Origin: Euryarchaeota archaeon UBA443
GTDB lineage: Archaea; Thermoplasmatota; Poseidoniia; Poseidoniales; Poseidoniaceae
Reading direction: 5' to 3'
Assembly: GCA_002499195.1 (NCBI GenBank)
Contig: DAKS01000018.1
Coordinates: 10,161 to 74,160, forward strand
Length of the DNA: 64,000 nucleotides
Shown one piece after another: positions 54,003 to 62,547 of the stretch (positions are counted from its first letter, which is position 1; every line of letters starts with the position of its first letter). A model generated the notes under the pieces. That model had not been told where the DNA came from. It did not search any database and was given only the letters and a program-made list of their open reading frames with translations. The translations under genes were made by a program, and so were the position numbers.

Positions 54003-55112
54003 ATGGTCCGGCAACGTCGAAAGTTCAAGCCTAGGGCAAGAACTTCTCGTAATTTGGACCTTGAATCTGCCGATTCGGATGAGAAACTCAAGATACAGGC
54101 ACCGATCGAGGATGGCAGATTCTGGAAAATACCCCCTCCTCTTTCAATACGATTGTATGAAAAAAGTGCTCTCGGCCATCGACACGAAGATGGATCGATT
54201 ACATTGACTGCATCAGAGGTATTGTTCTGTCATTGGCATCGGCATGTACCTCTTCCGAACAAAGGTTGGCTTGAATCAGAACTTCTAAAGAATCCACGAT
54301 TGATTTACGAAGCCATCATTATGGATGTTGGAAGAAATGGTGGGGAAATGATTGTTCCATCAATACATCGACCTGAGAGTGAACAACTCGCTTGGGGTAT
54401 CCGTTGGCATCGAGATCGCAATCATCAGAAGGAGAGGTATCAGTCATCGGTTGCTATAGCAACAACACACGATCGGCTTGAATGGGAGAAACTACTGGAT
54501 TGGTGTAGAAAATCCAATGGCTTGGATGTTGACGCGGAGTTGTTTGTAATCGATGATGAACTTGATGTGACTATGTACAAAATAGATTTGATTCATCCCA
54601 AGGGTGATTTGTTATGTTGGAATGATCTATCGCAACATGAAAAGGATACGTTCCTTGAAAATTGGAACAACAAAACTCCAACCGAATCTGGAAGTTATGT
54701 TCGACATTCAGATACTTGGAGTTGGGACCAAATCGGTATTGAGCATATGTCTGGGCGTGTTCTCCGCCAAGAAGAAGATACGTACATTCAGCAGATGATT
54801 ACTCAAGAAAAAGAGCCATCCTCGGATTCTCTTCTGATGCATGATCTACTTGGTCGCGGTTTGTTGTTGCGTCCAGGATTCAAGTATGGCTGTCGGTGGA
54901 GGGTTTACGATGGTGATTTGAATGAATCTCACGCCCCATGGTTGATTCAGCCAAAGAAAGAAGCATCATCAACATGGGAGGGTGTATGTCTTAGTGTACG
55001 TCTTGCTGAAGGAGTTCACAAACAATGGATTTGTGCGATTCCCGATGACTTAGGATGGAATTATCTACGCATTCAAAGGTGGTTGCCAGGTAAGAATTCT
55101 TCATCGGAATAG
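54003..55112 (+). CDS. endA: tRNA-splicing endonuclease EndA, fused two-unit type
   Basis: 369 residues. EndA cuts introns from pre-tRNA at bulge-helix-bulge sites. The C-terminal nuclease unit shows LLMHDLLGRGLLLRPGFKYG, then the triad Tyr302 (RWRVY), His310 (NESHAPWLI) and Lys340 (VRLAEGVHKQWICAI). The N-terminal ~230 residues look like a second, degenerate unit without this triad, as in fused archaeal EndA forms. It is divergent from the archease operon (88 bases from the wHTH-TerB start). RtcB at 8.6 kb completes the pathway. Its 3' end overlaps the M6 protease gene by 40 bases. Confidence 0.85.
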   Translation: MVRQRRKFKPRARTSRNLDLESADSDEKLKIQAPIEDGRFWKIPPPLSIRLYEKSALGHRHEDGSITLTASEVLFCHWHRHVPLPNKGWLESELLKNPRLIYEAIIMDVGRNGGEMIVPSIHRPESEQLAWGIRWHRDRNHQKERYQSSVAIATTHDRLEWEKLLDWCRKSNGLDVDAELFVIDDELDVTMYKIDLIHPKGDLLCWNDLSQHEKDTFLENWNNKTPTESGSYVRHSDTWSWDQIGIEHMSGRVLRQEEDTYIQQMITQEKEPSSDSLLMHDLLGRGLLLRPGFKYGCRWRVYDGDLNESHAPWLIQPKKEASSTWEGVCLSVRLAEGVHKQWICAIPDDLGWNYLRIQRWLPGKNSSSE

Positions 55113-57136
55113 ACTTGCTGTTCAACATCGATTTCAGCCTTCTTTTTCTTTCCAAAGAGGGATGTTGCAAACCATGCAGCAAAGACAATGAAAAAGGTGC
55201 TAAAGACAAAAGATTGGTTGCCGATAAGGAATAGATCGTCTTCACTTGTTGCTTTCAATTCAACGTCGATTGTCCAATGTTCTCCATTAAAAGCCTCAAG
55301 ATGTATCGTTCCAAGAACATACATATTCTCTTGCAGTAATCCTTGAGGTTCGATTTCTAAGGTGATGCTTCCATTACCATTATCGACTCGAACGCTGGGA
55401 TTAGCAGTAGCAACCCTTGACAAGGGGCCAGCTATTTCTATTGTAAATTCTCCAGAACCAACTCCTTCTCCAATGTAGGGAATAATCAATATTGTTGGCT
55501 TATCGACATTGATAGTATCAACAAGTTCCATTTCGTTAGTATTCGGAATTGTACCGAGTGTTGAGATGGTAGTCTTGATATCAAACACATCATTTTGGCA
55601 GTGGATAAGCCCTGAAAACGTAGCCGTTGAATCAAGCATTCCTTGCGATGAGAATGTACCAAAGTGCAACGAATTTGAATTTGAGTTATTGCTAAATTCT
55701 ATTGTTCGGCCATCAGTACCATTCAATGACCCCCAACATTGTATCTCATCTTCACTGTTGATTATCTCAAGAACAAATTGCTCATCTTGCAATAGGGATG
55801 AACCAAAGTTTTTCAAATCGATATCGTAGGTTGGAGAACAATTCAATGAATGGAATTCTACATCCCATTGACCATCATTGTCAACGATACGTGCATGCCA
55901 TGGAACAAGAACACCGTCATGGTCACGGATAAGTATGCCACGTTCTCCAAACTCATCTCCGGGTTGGAACAAATCACCTGCAACACCATCATTGATGCCC
56001 TTGAGTTGTTCTTGATTACCATCCGCCTCAATTGCCTTAAGATAGGGTCTTCGTTGGTCGATATTCATAGCATTATGAGCTGAATCTCCAGCGGCCCAAT
56101 CTTCTAGGAGAACGAGTACTCCCTCGCCAGGTAACGATTGATCATACCCTTGTTGAGTTCGTTTTTCAATCCAAACAAACTCATCTTCAGAAATTTGAAT
56201 TCGTATTCGATCACCTCCGAGTGTGCGTGAATCGATGCTTACGGTTGGTCCAATACAGGGTCCAGGAGATCCTGATGGCCATTGTAAGTTTACGTCTCGT
56301 GTCGCAGCATGGCCAATTGCCGCCATAGTAGGACCCGTTGGCAGAGCAGGTGTATCGCCTCCTCCATTCCAATTTCCACTCGCCATGATGTCCCACACTC
56401 CGATACCTTTCCAAGAACCAGAGTATCCAGAATCATGGACGGGATAGAGGTCAAATGCTCCAAACTGGTGCATCATCTCATGCAAAATCGTACCGAATCC
56501 ATTTTCGCCATGTCGCATTGATGACATAGTATAGTGTTCAAAGGAATATTCGCCCTTATCCAACGGTTCTGAGAAGGATGTAAAATGTGACCAAATACGA
56601 TTTGACGAACCTGAACCTTGTTCTTGAGCCAGTGTTGAATGCAGAATTAGGAACCGATCAATTACACGATCATCATTCAAATCATATTGTTCGAATGATT
56701 CCTGTTCAAGAGATGTTACAACGAATTCAGCAAGTTGAGCAGGTAAAAAATCAGTTCCACCTCCATAATCACGTCCATTCGCTCCATCTTCCCCATATGC
56801 AGAAAGTGGTTTTGGTGCTCTGAGGATGTCATTGTAAATCTCGATCGATAATTCGACGGAGTTTCCAACCGCCTGCGTAAGATAATCTTCTGAATATAGT
56901 TGAAGTTCGTCTTCAATTGTATCCTTTGCATTTTGGTTTAAAGGATTAGAATCAAAGTCAACAAGTACAACCAACCACGATTCATTTTGTTGAAGGCCTA
57001 CCAATGGTGCTGCTGTACTTTCAGAACCTTTGACATCTATCTGAAACAAGTCATTGATTTGTTCAGAATAGATTTGGGACGCTATCGCCATTACGATGCA
57101 AAGGACCATCCCAATTGCATGTCCCCTTTTCCCCAT
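55073..57136 (-). CDS. Secreted M6-family metalloprotease
   Basis: 687 residues. There is an N-terminal signal/anchor helix (about 7-22) and a zinc site HExxHxxGxxD (His219, Glu220, His223, Asp229, in HEMMHQFGAFDLYP), preceded by DLNDDRVIDRFLILHS. The region GIGVWDIMASGNW after it is typical of immune-inhibitor-A-like M6 peptidases. Beta-rich C-terminal domains follow, and one TM helix near 645-665 with a KKKK-like basic stop (FGKKKKAEID) precedes a short acidic tail. It is tethered to the cell surface. The 3' end overlaps endA by 40 bases, the largest convergent overlap here. Confidence 0.88.
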   Translation of the reverse strand: MGKRGHAIGMVLCIVMAIASQIYSEQINDLFQIDVKGSESTAAPLVGLQQNESWLVVLVDFDSNPLNQNAKDTIEDELQLYSEDYLTQAVGNSVELSIEIYNDILRAPKPLSAYGEDGANGRDYGGGTDFLPAQLAEFVVTSLEQESFEQYDLNDDRVIDRFLILHSTLAQEQGSGSSNRIWSHFTSFSEPLDKGEYSFEHYTMSSMRHGENGFGTILHEMMHQFGAFDLYPVHDSGYSGSWKGIGVWDIMASGNWNGGGDTPALPTGPTMAAIGHAATRDVNLQWPSGSPGPCIGPTVSIDSRTLGGDRIRIQISEDEFVWIEKRTQQGYDQSLPGEGVLVLLEDWAAGDSAHNAMNIDQRRPYLKAIEADGNQEQLKGINDGVAGDLFQPGDEFGERGILIRDHDGVLVPWHARIVDNDGQWDVEFHSLNCSPTYDIDLKNFGSSLLQDEQFVLEIINSEDEIQCWGSLNGTDGRTIEFSNNSNSNSLHFGTFSSQGMLDSTATFSGLIHCQNDVFDIKTTISTLGTIPNTNEMELVDTINVDKPTILIIPYIGEGVGSGEFTIEIAGPLSRVATANPSVRVDNGNGSITLEIEPQGLLQENMYVLGTIHLEAFNGEHWTIDVELKATSEDDLFLIGNQSFVFSTFFIVFAAWFATSLFGKKKKAEIDVEQQVYSDEEFLPGNHL

Positions 57137-57187
57137 AGTCCTCTCACAACATTGAATCGTTTCAAGTGTTGGGTCTATTGCTACACT

Positions 57188-58486
57188 TTAAGGCTGCATG
57201 GCCCGAAAAGTAGCTAATTCATCATCTGTCCAATTCTTGACAGATATTCGCAATACTCCATCTTGCATTTCTGGCCAGATAGATGATTCGACTGGAATGA
57301 ACTTGCGAACACTTGAATCTTTCATTCGATTTGAGCATGCATCAATTCGCTGTGAGGAAGTCCATGGGTCGGTCACATTTTCTAAATGGATTTGGATTTC
57401 ATCTCTTAATTGCTCATTATTTGATGGCGTAGCACCTTGCATTTCGAGAAAGTTCAGACCTCGTAAACGACAATTTACCGACTCTACTGATTTTTTAAAA
57501 TTTGAAGGCAATGGTGATGAATTGCAACCTCCGATGATAACATCTGTGAGACGGTAACGAGCAATAGCATCGATCAAATGCTCACGTTCATCGATGTTAT
57601 CACATAATGATTCATATTTGAGCAGACCTGTATTTGCAGGAGATGTATCGATTGGAAATGATACTCCTTGACATGAACAATCAACATAGGTTACAAATCT
57701 ACGTCGCCCTTCATGGTCGAAAAGCGCTTTCGGGCTCATAACCTCTTTTGATTCCCGTACACTTTTACGAATAGAAAATTCAAGAAACATGATCATTAGG
57801 CTTAGGAGAACGATGTTAGTGCCATTCCAACGTCCAGGGAGGGAAAGCAGTAGGATTACGCCACCAATTCCAAGAACTCGAGTCCTCCACCAATCTTGAT
57901 TGTTGTCGGTGATTAAACCTAGTGAACCAGCCGTAACCGTTGCAAAGGAAATAATGTATGTGATTAGAATAGCCCAAAATATGGAAAGAGCAAATGTGAA
58001 CAAAGAAACAGCATCATATTGAGTACTTAATCCGATTTGTTGGTGTATTCCATCACCGAATAAATAGAGCAAAGGAATAAGAAAATAGAACAGAATAAAG
58101 AGAGACACATAGCCAAGAATTGCAGATGCTACCATCCAACGCTTCAACATATTTTTCTCACTCTGAGTAAGCCCCGGTCGTGCAAACGTATACATTGAAT
58201 GTAGAACGAAAGGTAGAATCAATAGGATCGATAAAAACACAGCGGTTAACCACCGAACAACACTCCAAGACGCAGGCTCATACAAAGTAAGACATGATAC
58301 GTCATCACATGGATTCAAGTGAGACATTATCGCTTCTAGAAGCAAGTCAATTTTTGATATAAATGCAAAGGTCAGTATTGCAATAAGCACAAAACCAAGT
58401 GTTGCTTTTTGCGTAAGTGCATCGAAGTGAGCCTGAACAGGAAGTGATGCATCTCGTTCAAGTTGCAATCCTTTGCCCGATGTCAA
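57188..58486 (-). CDS. tatC: TatC-like translocase with Cys-rich C-terminal extension
   Basis: 432 residues. The first ~245 residues match TatC: cytosolic HFDALTQK, six TM segments, and the conserved FARPGLTQSEK with Glu110, the twin-arginine recognition loop. After the last TM (about 223-239) a ~190-residue soluble region follows with VDCSCQG (Cys270, Cys272), ESLCDNIDEREHLIDAI (Cys295), IIGGCNSSPLP (Cys321) and Cys339. This order resembles the HdrA N-terminal domain (a CxC motif, a single Cys before a helix, then ASCTPR-like). Cys60 and Cys65 lie in the first external loop. It starts at TTG with a GGGAG Shine-Dalgarno. Confidence 0.75.
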   Translation of the reverse strand: MTSGKGLQLERDASLPVQAHFDALTQKATLGFVLIAILTFAFISKIDLLLEAIMSHLNPCDDVSCLTLYEPASWSVVRWLTAVFLSILLILPFVLHSMYTFARPGLTQSEKNMLKRWMVASAILGYVSLFILFYFLIPLLYLFGDGIHQQIGLSTQYDAVSLFTFALSIFWAILITYIISFATVTAGSLGLITDNNQDWWRTRVLGIGGVILLLSLPGRWNGTNIVLLSLMIMFLEFSIRKSVRESKEVMSPKALFDHEGRRRFVTYVDCSCQGVSFPIDTSPANTGLLKYESLCDNIDEREHLIDAIARYRLTDVIIGGCNSSPLPSNFKKSVESVNCRLRGLNFLEMQGATPSNNEQLRDEIQIHLENVTDPWTSSQRIDACSNRMKDSSVRKFIPVESSIWPEMQDGVLRISVKNWTDDELATFRAMQP

Positions 58487-58495
58487 AGAACTCCC

Positions 58496-59461
58496 TCACA
58501 CCAAATCTTGGTGTTCAGGTTCTGTACGAGCTTGTACGATGGTCCGATAAACACCAAACATACCCCATAGAGTTAGCATTCCTAGAATGAAAGCATATCC
58601 CCATGGCTGGCCATCATCGACTGCCCAACCGAATGCTAGAAGCACAGCAAGTGTCAGGATGCCTCTTCGGATTCCTTGTGGAACGGCAAGCCGCATATCA
58701 AGATGCTTCGGACCACCTCCAAATCGGCGCTCATAGAATTCTCCTTGAACAACAGCACCTATCAGAATAATGGACAAAGTTGTCCAATAGAAGAGGTTCC
58801 CATTTGCAAAGAAATCATGTGCAATTTCAGCTTGTCGTTCTGCTTCAAGTGCTTCATGATCTTCCTCTGCTACAAACAGTGATTCGAAGTCTCCTACACT
58901 GATTGTTCGAAGTGCAAGATTCTCTTCATCATCATTGGTCATGGTCTCTGGTGATGAGATGAAGAAGGACAAAAGATTCCAATTGTCGCCTGCATTTGCT
59001 CCATCCATACCATCAACTGCATTTCCTGCAAGAGAAAAGGAAACATCGCCAACGTCACTTGATGGAGCGGTCCAGGTGATGACCCAATCATTGCTTGGAG
59101 CTGCTTGCGAGACTGCGCCAGGTTCCGAACCATCAGTATTTGTTACGATTTGCGAGCCTTCACCAGCTGTAAACGTACCAACTCCGTAATCGGTTAGCAA
59201 AAATCCACCGTTCTCGTAGGACGCATGTTGAAGATTAACGGTAAAATTGTAGGATTCCCCTAATGTATATGCACGAGGAATGCCTGAAATTGAAACCACG
59301 ACATCGTTTGAAGGAACTCCATCTCCGTGGCAACTACAACCTGTCTCGACGGTTAGTCCCCCACTGATCGGATTATCCCAAGGCGGACCGTTAGGATTGG
59401 CTACAACAGGTGCTAGGAGACAAATCGATAGCAGTAAAATGAGAAGTGTTCTCGACTTCAT
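58496..59461 (-). CDS. Choice-of-anchor V-like membrane protein with CxCH
   Basis: 321 residues. It has a signal peptide (MKSRTLLILLLSICLLAPVVA), then GCSCHGDG at about residues 41-48, where Cys42 and Cys44-His45 form C-x-C-H instead of the usual heme motif CxxCH. A beta-sandwich domain follows (SGIPRAYTLGESYNFTVNL, GGFLLTDYGVGTF), then a hydrophilic linker and about three TM helices from 218 onward. The arrangement fits choice-of-anchor V/Reeler-like domains found beside cytochrome modules. Covalent heme is possible but not shown. The TatC-like gene follows 9 bases later. Confidence 0.68.
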   Translation of the reverse strand: MKSRTLLILLLSICLLAPVVANPNGPPWDNPISGGLTVETGCSCHGDGVPSNDVVVSISGIPRAYTLGESYNFTVNLQHASYENGGFLLTDYGVGTFTAGEGSQIVTNTDGSEPGAVSQAAPSNDWVITWTAPSSDVGDVSFSLAGNAVDGMDGANAGDNWNLLSFFISSPETMTNDDEENLALRTISVGDFESLFVAEEDHEALEAERQAEIAHDFFANGNLFYWTTLSIILIGAVVQGEFYERRFGGGPKHLDMRLAVPQGIRRGILTLAVLLAFGWAVDDGQPWGYAFILGMLTLWGMFGVYRTIVQARTEPEHQDLV

Positions 59462-59523
59462 GTTATCCTCTCCGTTTTAGCCACTCCTATTCATGCTTTC
59501 AACGTTCCTTTAAGACCAAGGAA

Positions 59524-60945
59524 TTAAGACTCTTTGATAGCGTTATTCAAACCGGTCATCATTGCTTTTCCATCACCGAACAACATCATGGTCTTGTCCA
59601 TGTAGAATAGATCGTTATCAACACCTGCATATCCTACGGAAAGGGAACGCTTGATGATGACGACGGTACGTGCTTGGTCAGCATCGATGATCGGCATACC
59701 TGCGAGTGGCCCTTCGCCACTACGAGCGGCAGGGTTTGTAGTATCATTTGCCCCAATGACGAGAGCGACATCACAATCTGGAAATTCAGGATTGATTTCA
59801 TCCATTTCAATGAGTTGTTCGTAAGGGACGTTTGCTTCAGCAAGCAAGACGTTCATGTGACCAGGCATACGTCCCGCAACCGGGTGAATTGCGTACTTGA
59901 CTTCTGTATCATATTTTTCAGCGACAATATCTGCAAATTCCTTCACCTGGTGTTGACACTGAGATACGGCCATTCCGTATCCAGGTACAATGATGACTTT
60001 CTGAGCACCATCTAGCATCATAGCAACTTCGTCTGGATCTGAACCAACCTTTGTTCGAGTAAGTGACTGCTTTTCTCCCGTTCCACCAAAGGACTTGAAC
60101 AATACATCTGGAAGCGTACGATTCATCGCTTTGCACATGATGAATGTCAAAATCAATCCTGATGCACCGACCAATGAACCAGCGACAATGAGAACCGAAT
60201 TTCCGATAATGAATCCTGTAAAGGCTGCAGCAATTCCAGACAATGAGTTGAGAAGTGAAACAACTACAGGCATATCAGCACCACCGATTGGTAGAACCAA
60301 GACGATACCGAGTACAGCAGAAATACCGATGATTCCCCATAGGTAGTTAGTATCCGTTGGAGCATCGATGCTGAGGTAAATCAAAACCGCTACGCCAATA
60401 ACCATCATGACCTTGAGTGGGTTGAGCCATACAGGGCCCCAAGTCGGTGTCTTAATCCACTTTCCGAAGATGCTGACTCCACCTTTGAGTTTGAACATAG
60501 CAAGGATGGAACCTGTTAGGGTCATCCAGCCAACGAGTGCAGAAAGACCCGCAGCGACCATGATTACCGTCAACTCTAGTTCCTGGGTTGGTACCTTTGC
60601 TGGGTCTTCTACGTATTTCCAAATCTCGGAAAGTGCAACCAACGCAGATGCAGCTCCACCAAATCCGTTGAACAAAGCAACGAGTTCAGGCATTCCAGTC
60701 ATTTCGACACGAATCGCCATCCAAAGACCAATGAGGGAACCTATCACAAGACCTGAGCCGATAAGAACCCATTCAATTCCATCACCAAGTCCCATTTGTA
60801 GGATGGTTGTAATCACGGCAACAAGCATTCCGAGCGCACCGAGTTGATTTCCAAATGGAGCGGTTCGTGGGTGGCCAAGTTTCTTCAATCCAAAGATGAA
60901 CAATGCCGCGGAAAGAAGGTAACCGAGGGGGATCCACTCTTCCAT
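59524..60945 (-). CDS. pntB: NAD(P) transhydrogenase subunit beta
   Basis: About 473 residues with about nine TM helices in the first 270 residues (membrane proton channel), followed by the NADP(H)-binding domain III with VIIVPGYGMAVSQCQHQV, AIHPVAGRMPGHMNVLLAEA, VALVIGANDTTNPAA and the C-terminal KRSLSVGYAGVDNDLFY. The enzyme couples proton flow to hydride transfer between NADH and NADP. I use the ATG at 60945 because GGAGGTG lies 7 bases upstream; a GTG at 60954 is in frame. It is the third gene of the pntA1-pntA2-pntB operon. Confidence 0.95.
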   Translation of the reverse strand: MEEWIPLGYLLSAALFIFGLKKLGHPRTAPFGNQLGALGMLVAVITTILQMGLGDGIEWVLIGSGLVIGSLIGLWMAIRVEMTGMPELVALFNGFGGAASALVALSEIWKYVEDPAKVPTQELELTVIMVAAGLSALVGWMTLTGSILAMFKLKGGVSIFGKWIKTPTWGPVWLNPLKVMMVIGVAVLIYLSIDAPTDTNYLWGIIGISAVLGIVLVLPIGGADMPVVVSLLNSLSGIAAAFTGFIIGNSVLIVAGSLVGASGLILTFIMCKAMNRTLPDVLFKSFGGTGEKQSLTRTKVGSDPDEVAMMLDGAQKVIIVPGYGMAVSQCQHQVKEFADIVAEKYDTEVKYAIHPVAGRMPGHMNVLLAEANVPYEQLIEMDEINPEFPDCDVALVIGANDTTNPAARSGEGPLAGMPIIDADQARTVVIIKRSLSVGYAGVDNDLFYMDKTMMLFGDGKAMMTGLNNAIKES

Positions 60946-60946
60946 A

Positions 60947-61258
60947 TCAAGCACCTCCGCGCTTTCTACCAGCGATCATGTTAAGCATTCTATTCGTTAC
61001 AGCAAATCCACCCACGACGTTGATCATTGCAAGAACGACAGCTACGAATGCAAGTATGCCAGAAACAGCAGTGGCTCCACCATCGTAAGCAACATTTGCT
61101 CCAATCAATGCTCCTATGATAGAAATCCCAGAAATTGCGTTTGCACCGCTCATCAATGGCGTGTGAAGTGTTGCTGGAACCTTGGTAATGAGTTCAAAAC
61201 CGAGGAAGATTGCAAGTACAAATAGCGTGATATTTCCAATCAAAAATTCTGGCGTCAT
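60947..61258 (-). CDS. pntAB: NAD(P) transhydrogenase subunit alpha, part 2
   Basis: A 103-residue membrane subunit with three to four TM helices: ITLFVLAIFLGFELITKV, SGISIIGALIGANVAYD and VSGILAFVAVVLAMINVVGGFAVTNRMLNM. It carries the membrane segments that in one-chain PntA follow the NAD domain. The ATG overlaps the pntA1 stop (ATGA), and the stop lies just before the pntB start, so expression is coupled. Split alpha subunits are common in bacteria and archaea. Confidence 0.92.
   Translation of the reverse strand: MTPEFLIGNITLFVLAIFLGFELITKVPATLHTPLMSGANAISGISIIGALIGANVAYDGGATAVSGILAFVAVVLAMINVVGGFAVTNRMLNMIAGRKRGGA
60952..60958 (-). promoter_or_regulatory. Shine-Dalgarno of pntB
   Basis: GGAGGTG on the minus strand, inside the end of the pntA2 gene and 6-7 bases before the pntB ATG at 60945. 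It supports that start over the GTG at 60954. Confidence 0.6.
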
Positions 61259-62418
61259 TCTAGGGCACCTCCCAATCGTGTTTGCTTTGGATGCATTTCA
61301 CCGTTTTGACAGATGAGTACACCTCCCATTCCATTGACGTAAAAGTCACTACCTTCAGGTGCTCCAACGAGAACATCATCCTCTTCAGAGATTACAACTT
61401 CTCCCTCTTGTACAAGTGAAGTGATGAAAGTTGTTAGGTTGTTAGAGTAGAGCATGCTTGCAGTTGTTGCGATCGTTCCAGGAAGATTCGATGTTCCAAC
61501 AATTATTACGCCATTATCGGTCGTAATCACCTCTCCTGCTACAGTATCTTCGCAGTTACCGCCAACGTCAGCGTTCATATCGACAACTACGGCTCCTGAT
61601 TTGAAACCTTGAACTGCACTTGATGGAACGGTAATTGGTGCTGGTCGACCAAAGATTCGTGCAGTGGTTACGATGATGTCAGCATCGGATGCAACACCAC
61701 AGACAGTGTCATTGACCTTCTGAATAAATTCAGGCGTCAATGGTTTGGCATATCCAGCCTCATCTTCGAAGTCATCCATGCCATCAACTTCGATGAATCG
61801 ACCACCTACTGACTCGATTTGTTCAGCAGCAGACTTTCGGACATCAGAAGCATAAACAACAGCGCCAAGACGCTTTGCTGTAGCGATTGCTTGCAATCCT
61901 GCAACACCAGAGCCCATAATGACAACTTTTGCTGGACGAACGGTTCCTGCTGATGTGGTCATCATCGGAATACCCTTTGGTACATGTGCAGCTCCGAGCA
62001 GGACTGCTTTGTAGCCAGCGAGATTGTCTTGACTTGAATTGACGTCCATCGATTGTGCACGACTCAATCGCCGAGGAATCATGTCCATCGATAACAAGGT
62101 GATGTTTGCAGCAAGGCAATCTTTGACGTATTGAGGATTTCGAAATGGGTCTGATACACAGGCCAGATTTGTTCCCGCTTTGATCCCATTTACGCCGGGG
62201 AATCGGATGGTAATGATAGTCTCACAGGCAAGAGCATCTTCTCGACTTCCTATGGTTGCTCCAGCAGCTTCGTATTCAGAATCATGATAATTTGCTGATA
62301 CCCCTGATCCGGATTCAATTATAACTTCAAAACCTGCTTTATTCAGTTTCCTAAGGCTGGTAGGAACGATTGCAACACGTGTCTCTCCTTCCGGTTCTTT
62401 GAGCACACCTAACTTCAT
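61255..62418 (-). CDS. pntAA: NAD(P) transhydrogenase subunit alpha, part 1
   Basis: 387 residues forming the soluble NAD(H)-binding domain I, related to alanine dehydrogenase. Motifs include MKLGVLKEPEGETRVAIVP, SMDMIPRRLSRAQSMDVNSS, VVIMGSGVAGLQAIATAKRLGAVV (Rossmann) and ADIIVTTARIFGRPAP. The ATG at 62418 gives the family N-terminus; the frame is open to 62466. It is divergent from mdh across 129 bases. Together with malate dehydrogenase it links NADH made by carbon oxidation to NADPH supply. Confidence 0.95.
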   Translation of the reverse strand: MKLGVLKEPEGETRVAIVPTSLRKLNKAGFEVIIESGSGVSANYHDSEYEAAGATIGSREDALACETIITIRFPGVNGIKAGTNLACVSDPFRNPQYVKDCLAANITLLSMDMIPRRLSRAQSMDVNSSQDNLAGYKAVLLGAAHVPKGIPMMTTSAGTVRPAKVVIMGSGVAGLQAIATAKRLGAVVYASDVRKSAAEQIESVGGRFIEVDGMDDFEDEAGYAKPLTPEFIQKVNDTVCGVASDADIIVTTARIFGRPAPITVPSSAVQGFKSGAVVVDMNADVGGNCEDTVAGEVITTDNGVIIVGTSNLPGTIATTASMLYSNNLTTFITSLVQEGEVVISEEDDVLVGAPEGSDFYVNGMGGVLICQNGEMHPKQTRLGGALE

Positions 62419-62504
62419 GATAACACCGTTGTTTTTTCCGAACGTTAGGGGGTTCTTCAATACCACCCTTTGACCCTATCAAACAGGACACCAGCATACC
62501 CTCT

Positions 62505-62512
62505 TGATTAAA
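62505..62512 (+). promoter_or_regulatory. Possible TATA box of mdh
   Basis: An AT-rich stretch (GATTAAAA) 36-43 bases upstream of the mdh ATG, in the 129-base gap between pntA1 and mdh. The distance fits a short leader. Confidence 0.35.
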
Positions 62513-62547
62513 AGCATCCGGCCTCGACCAACAACTGGCGAGATATC

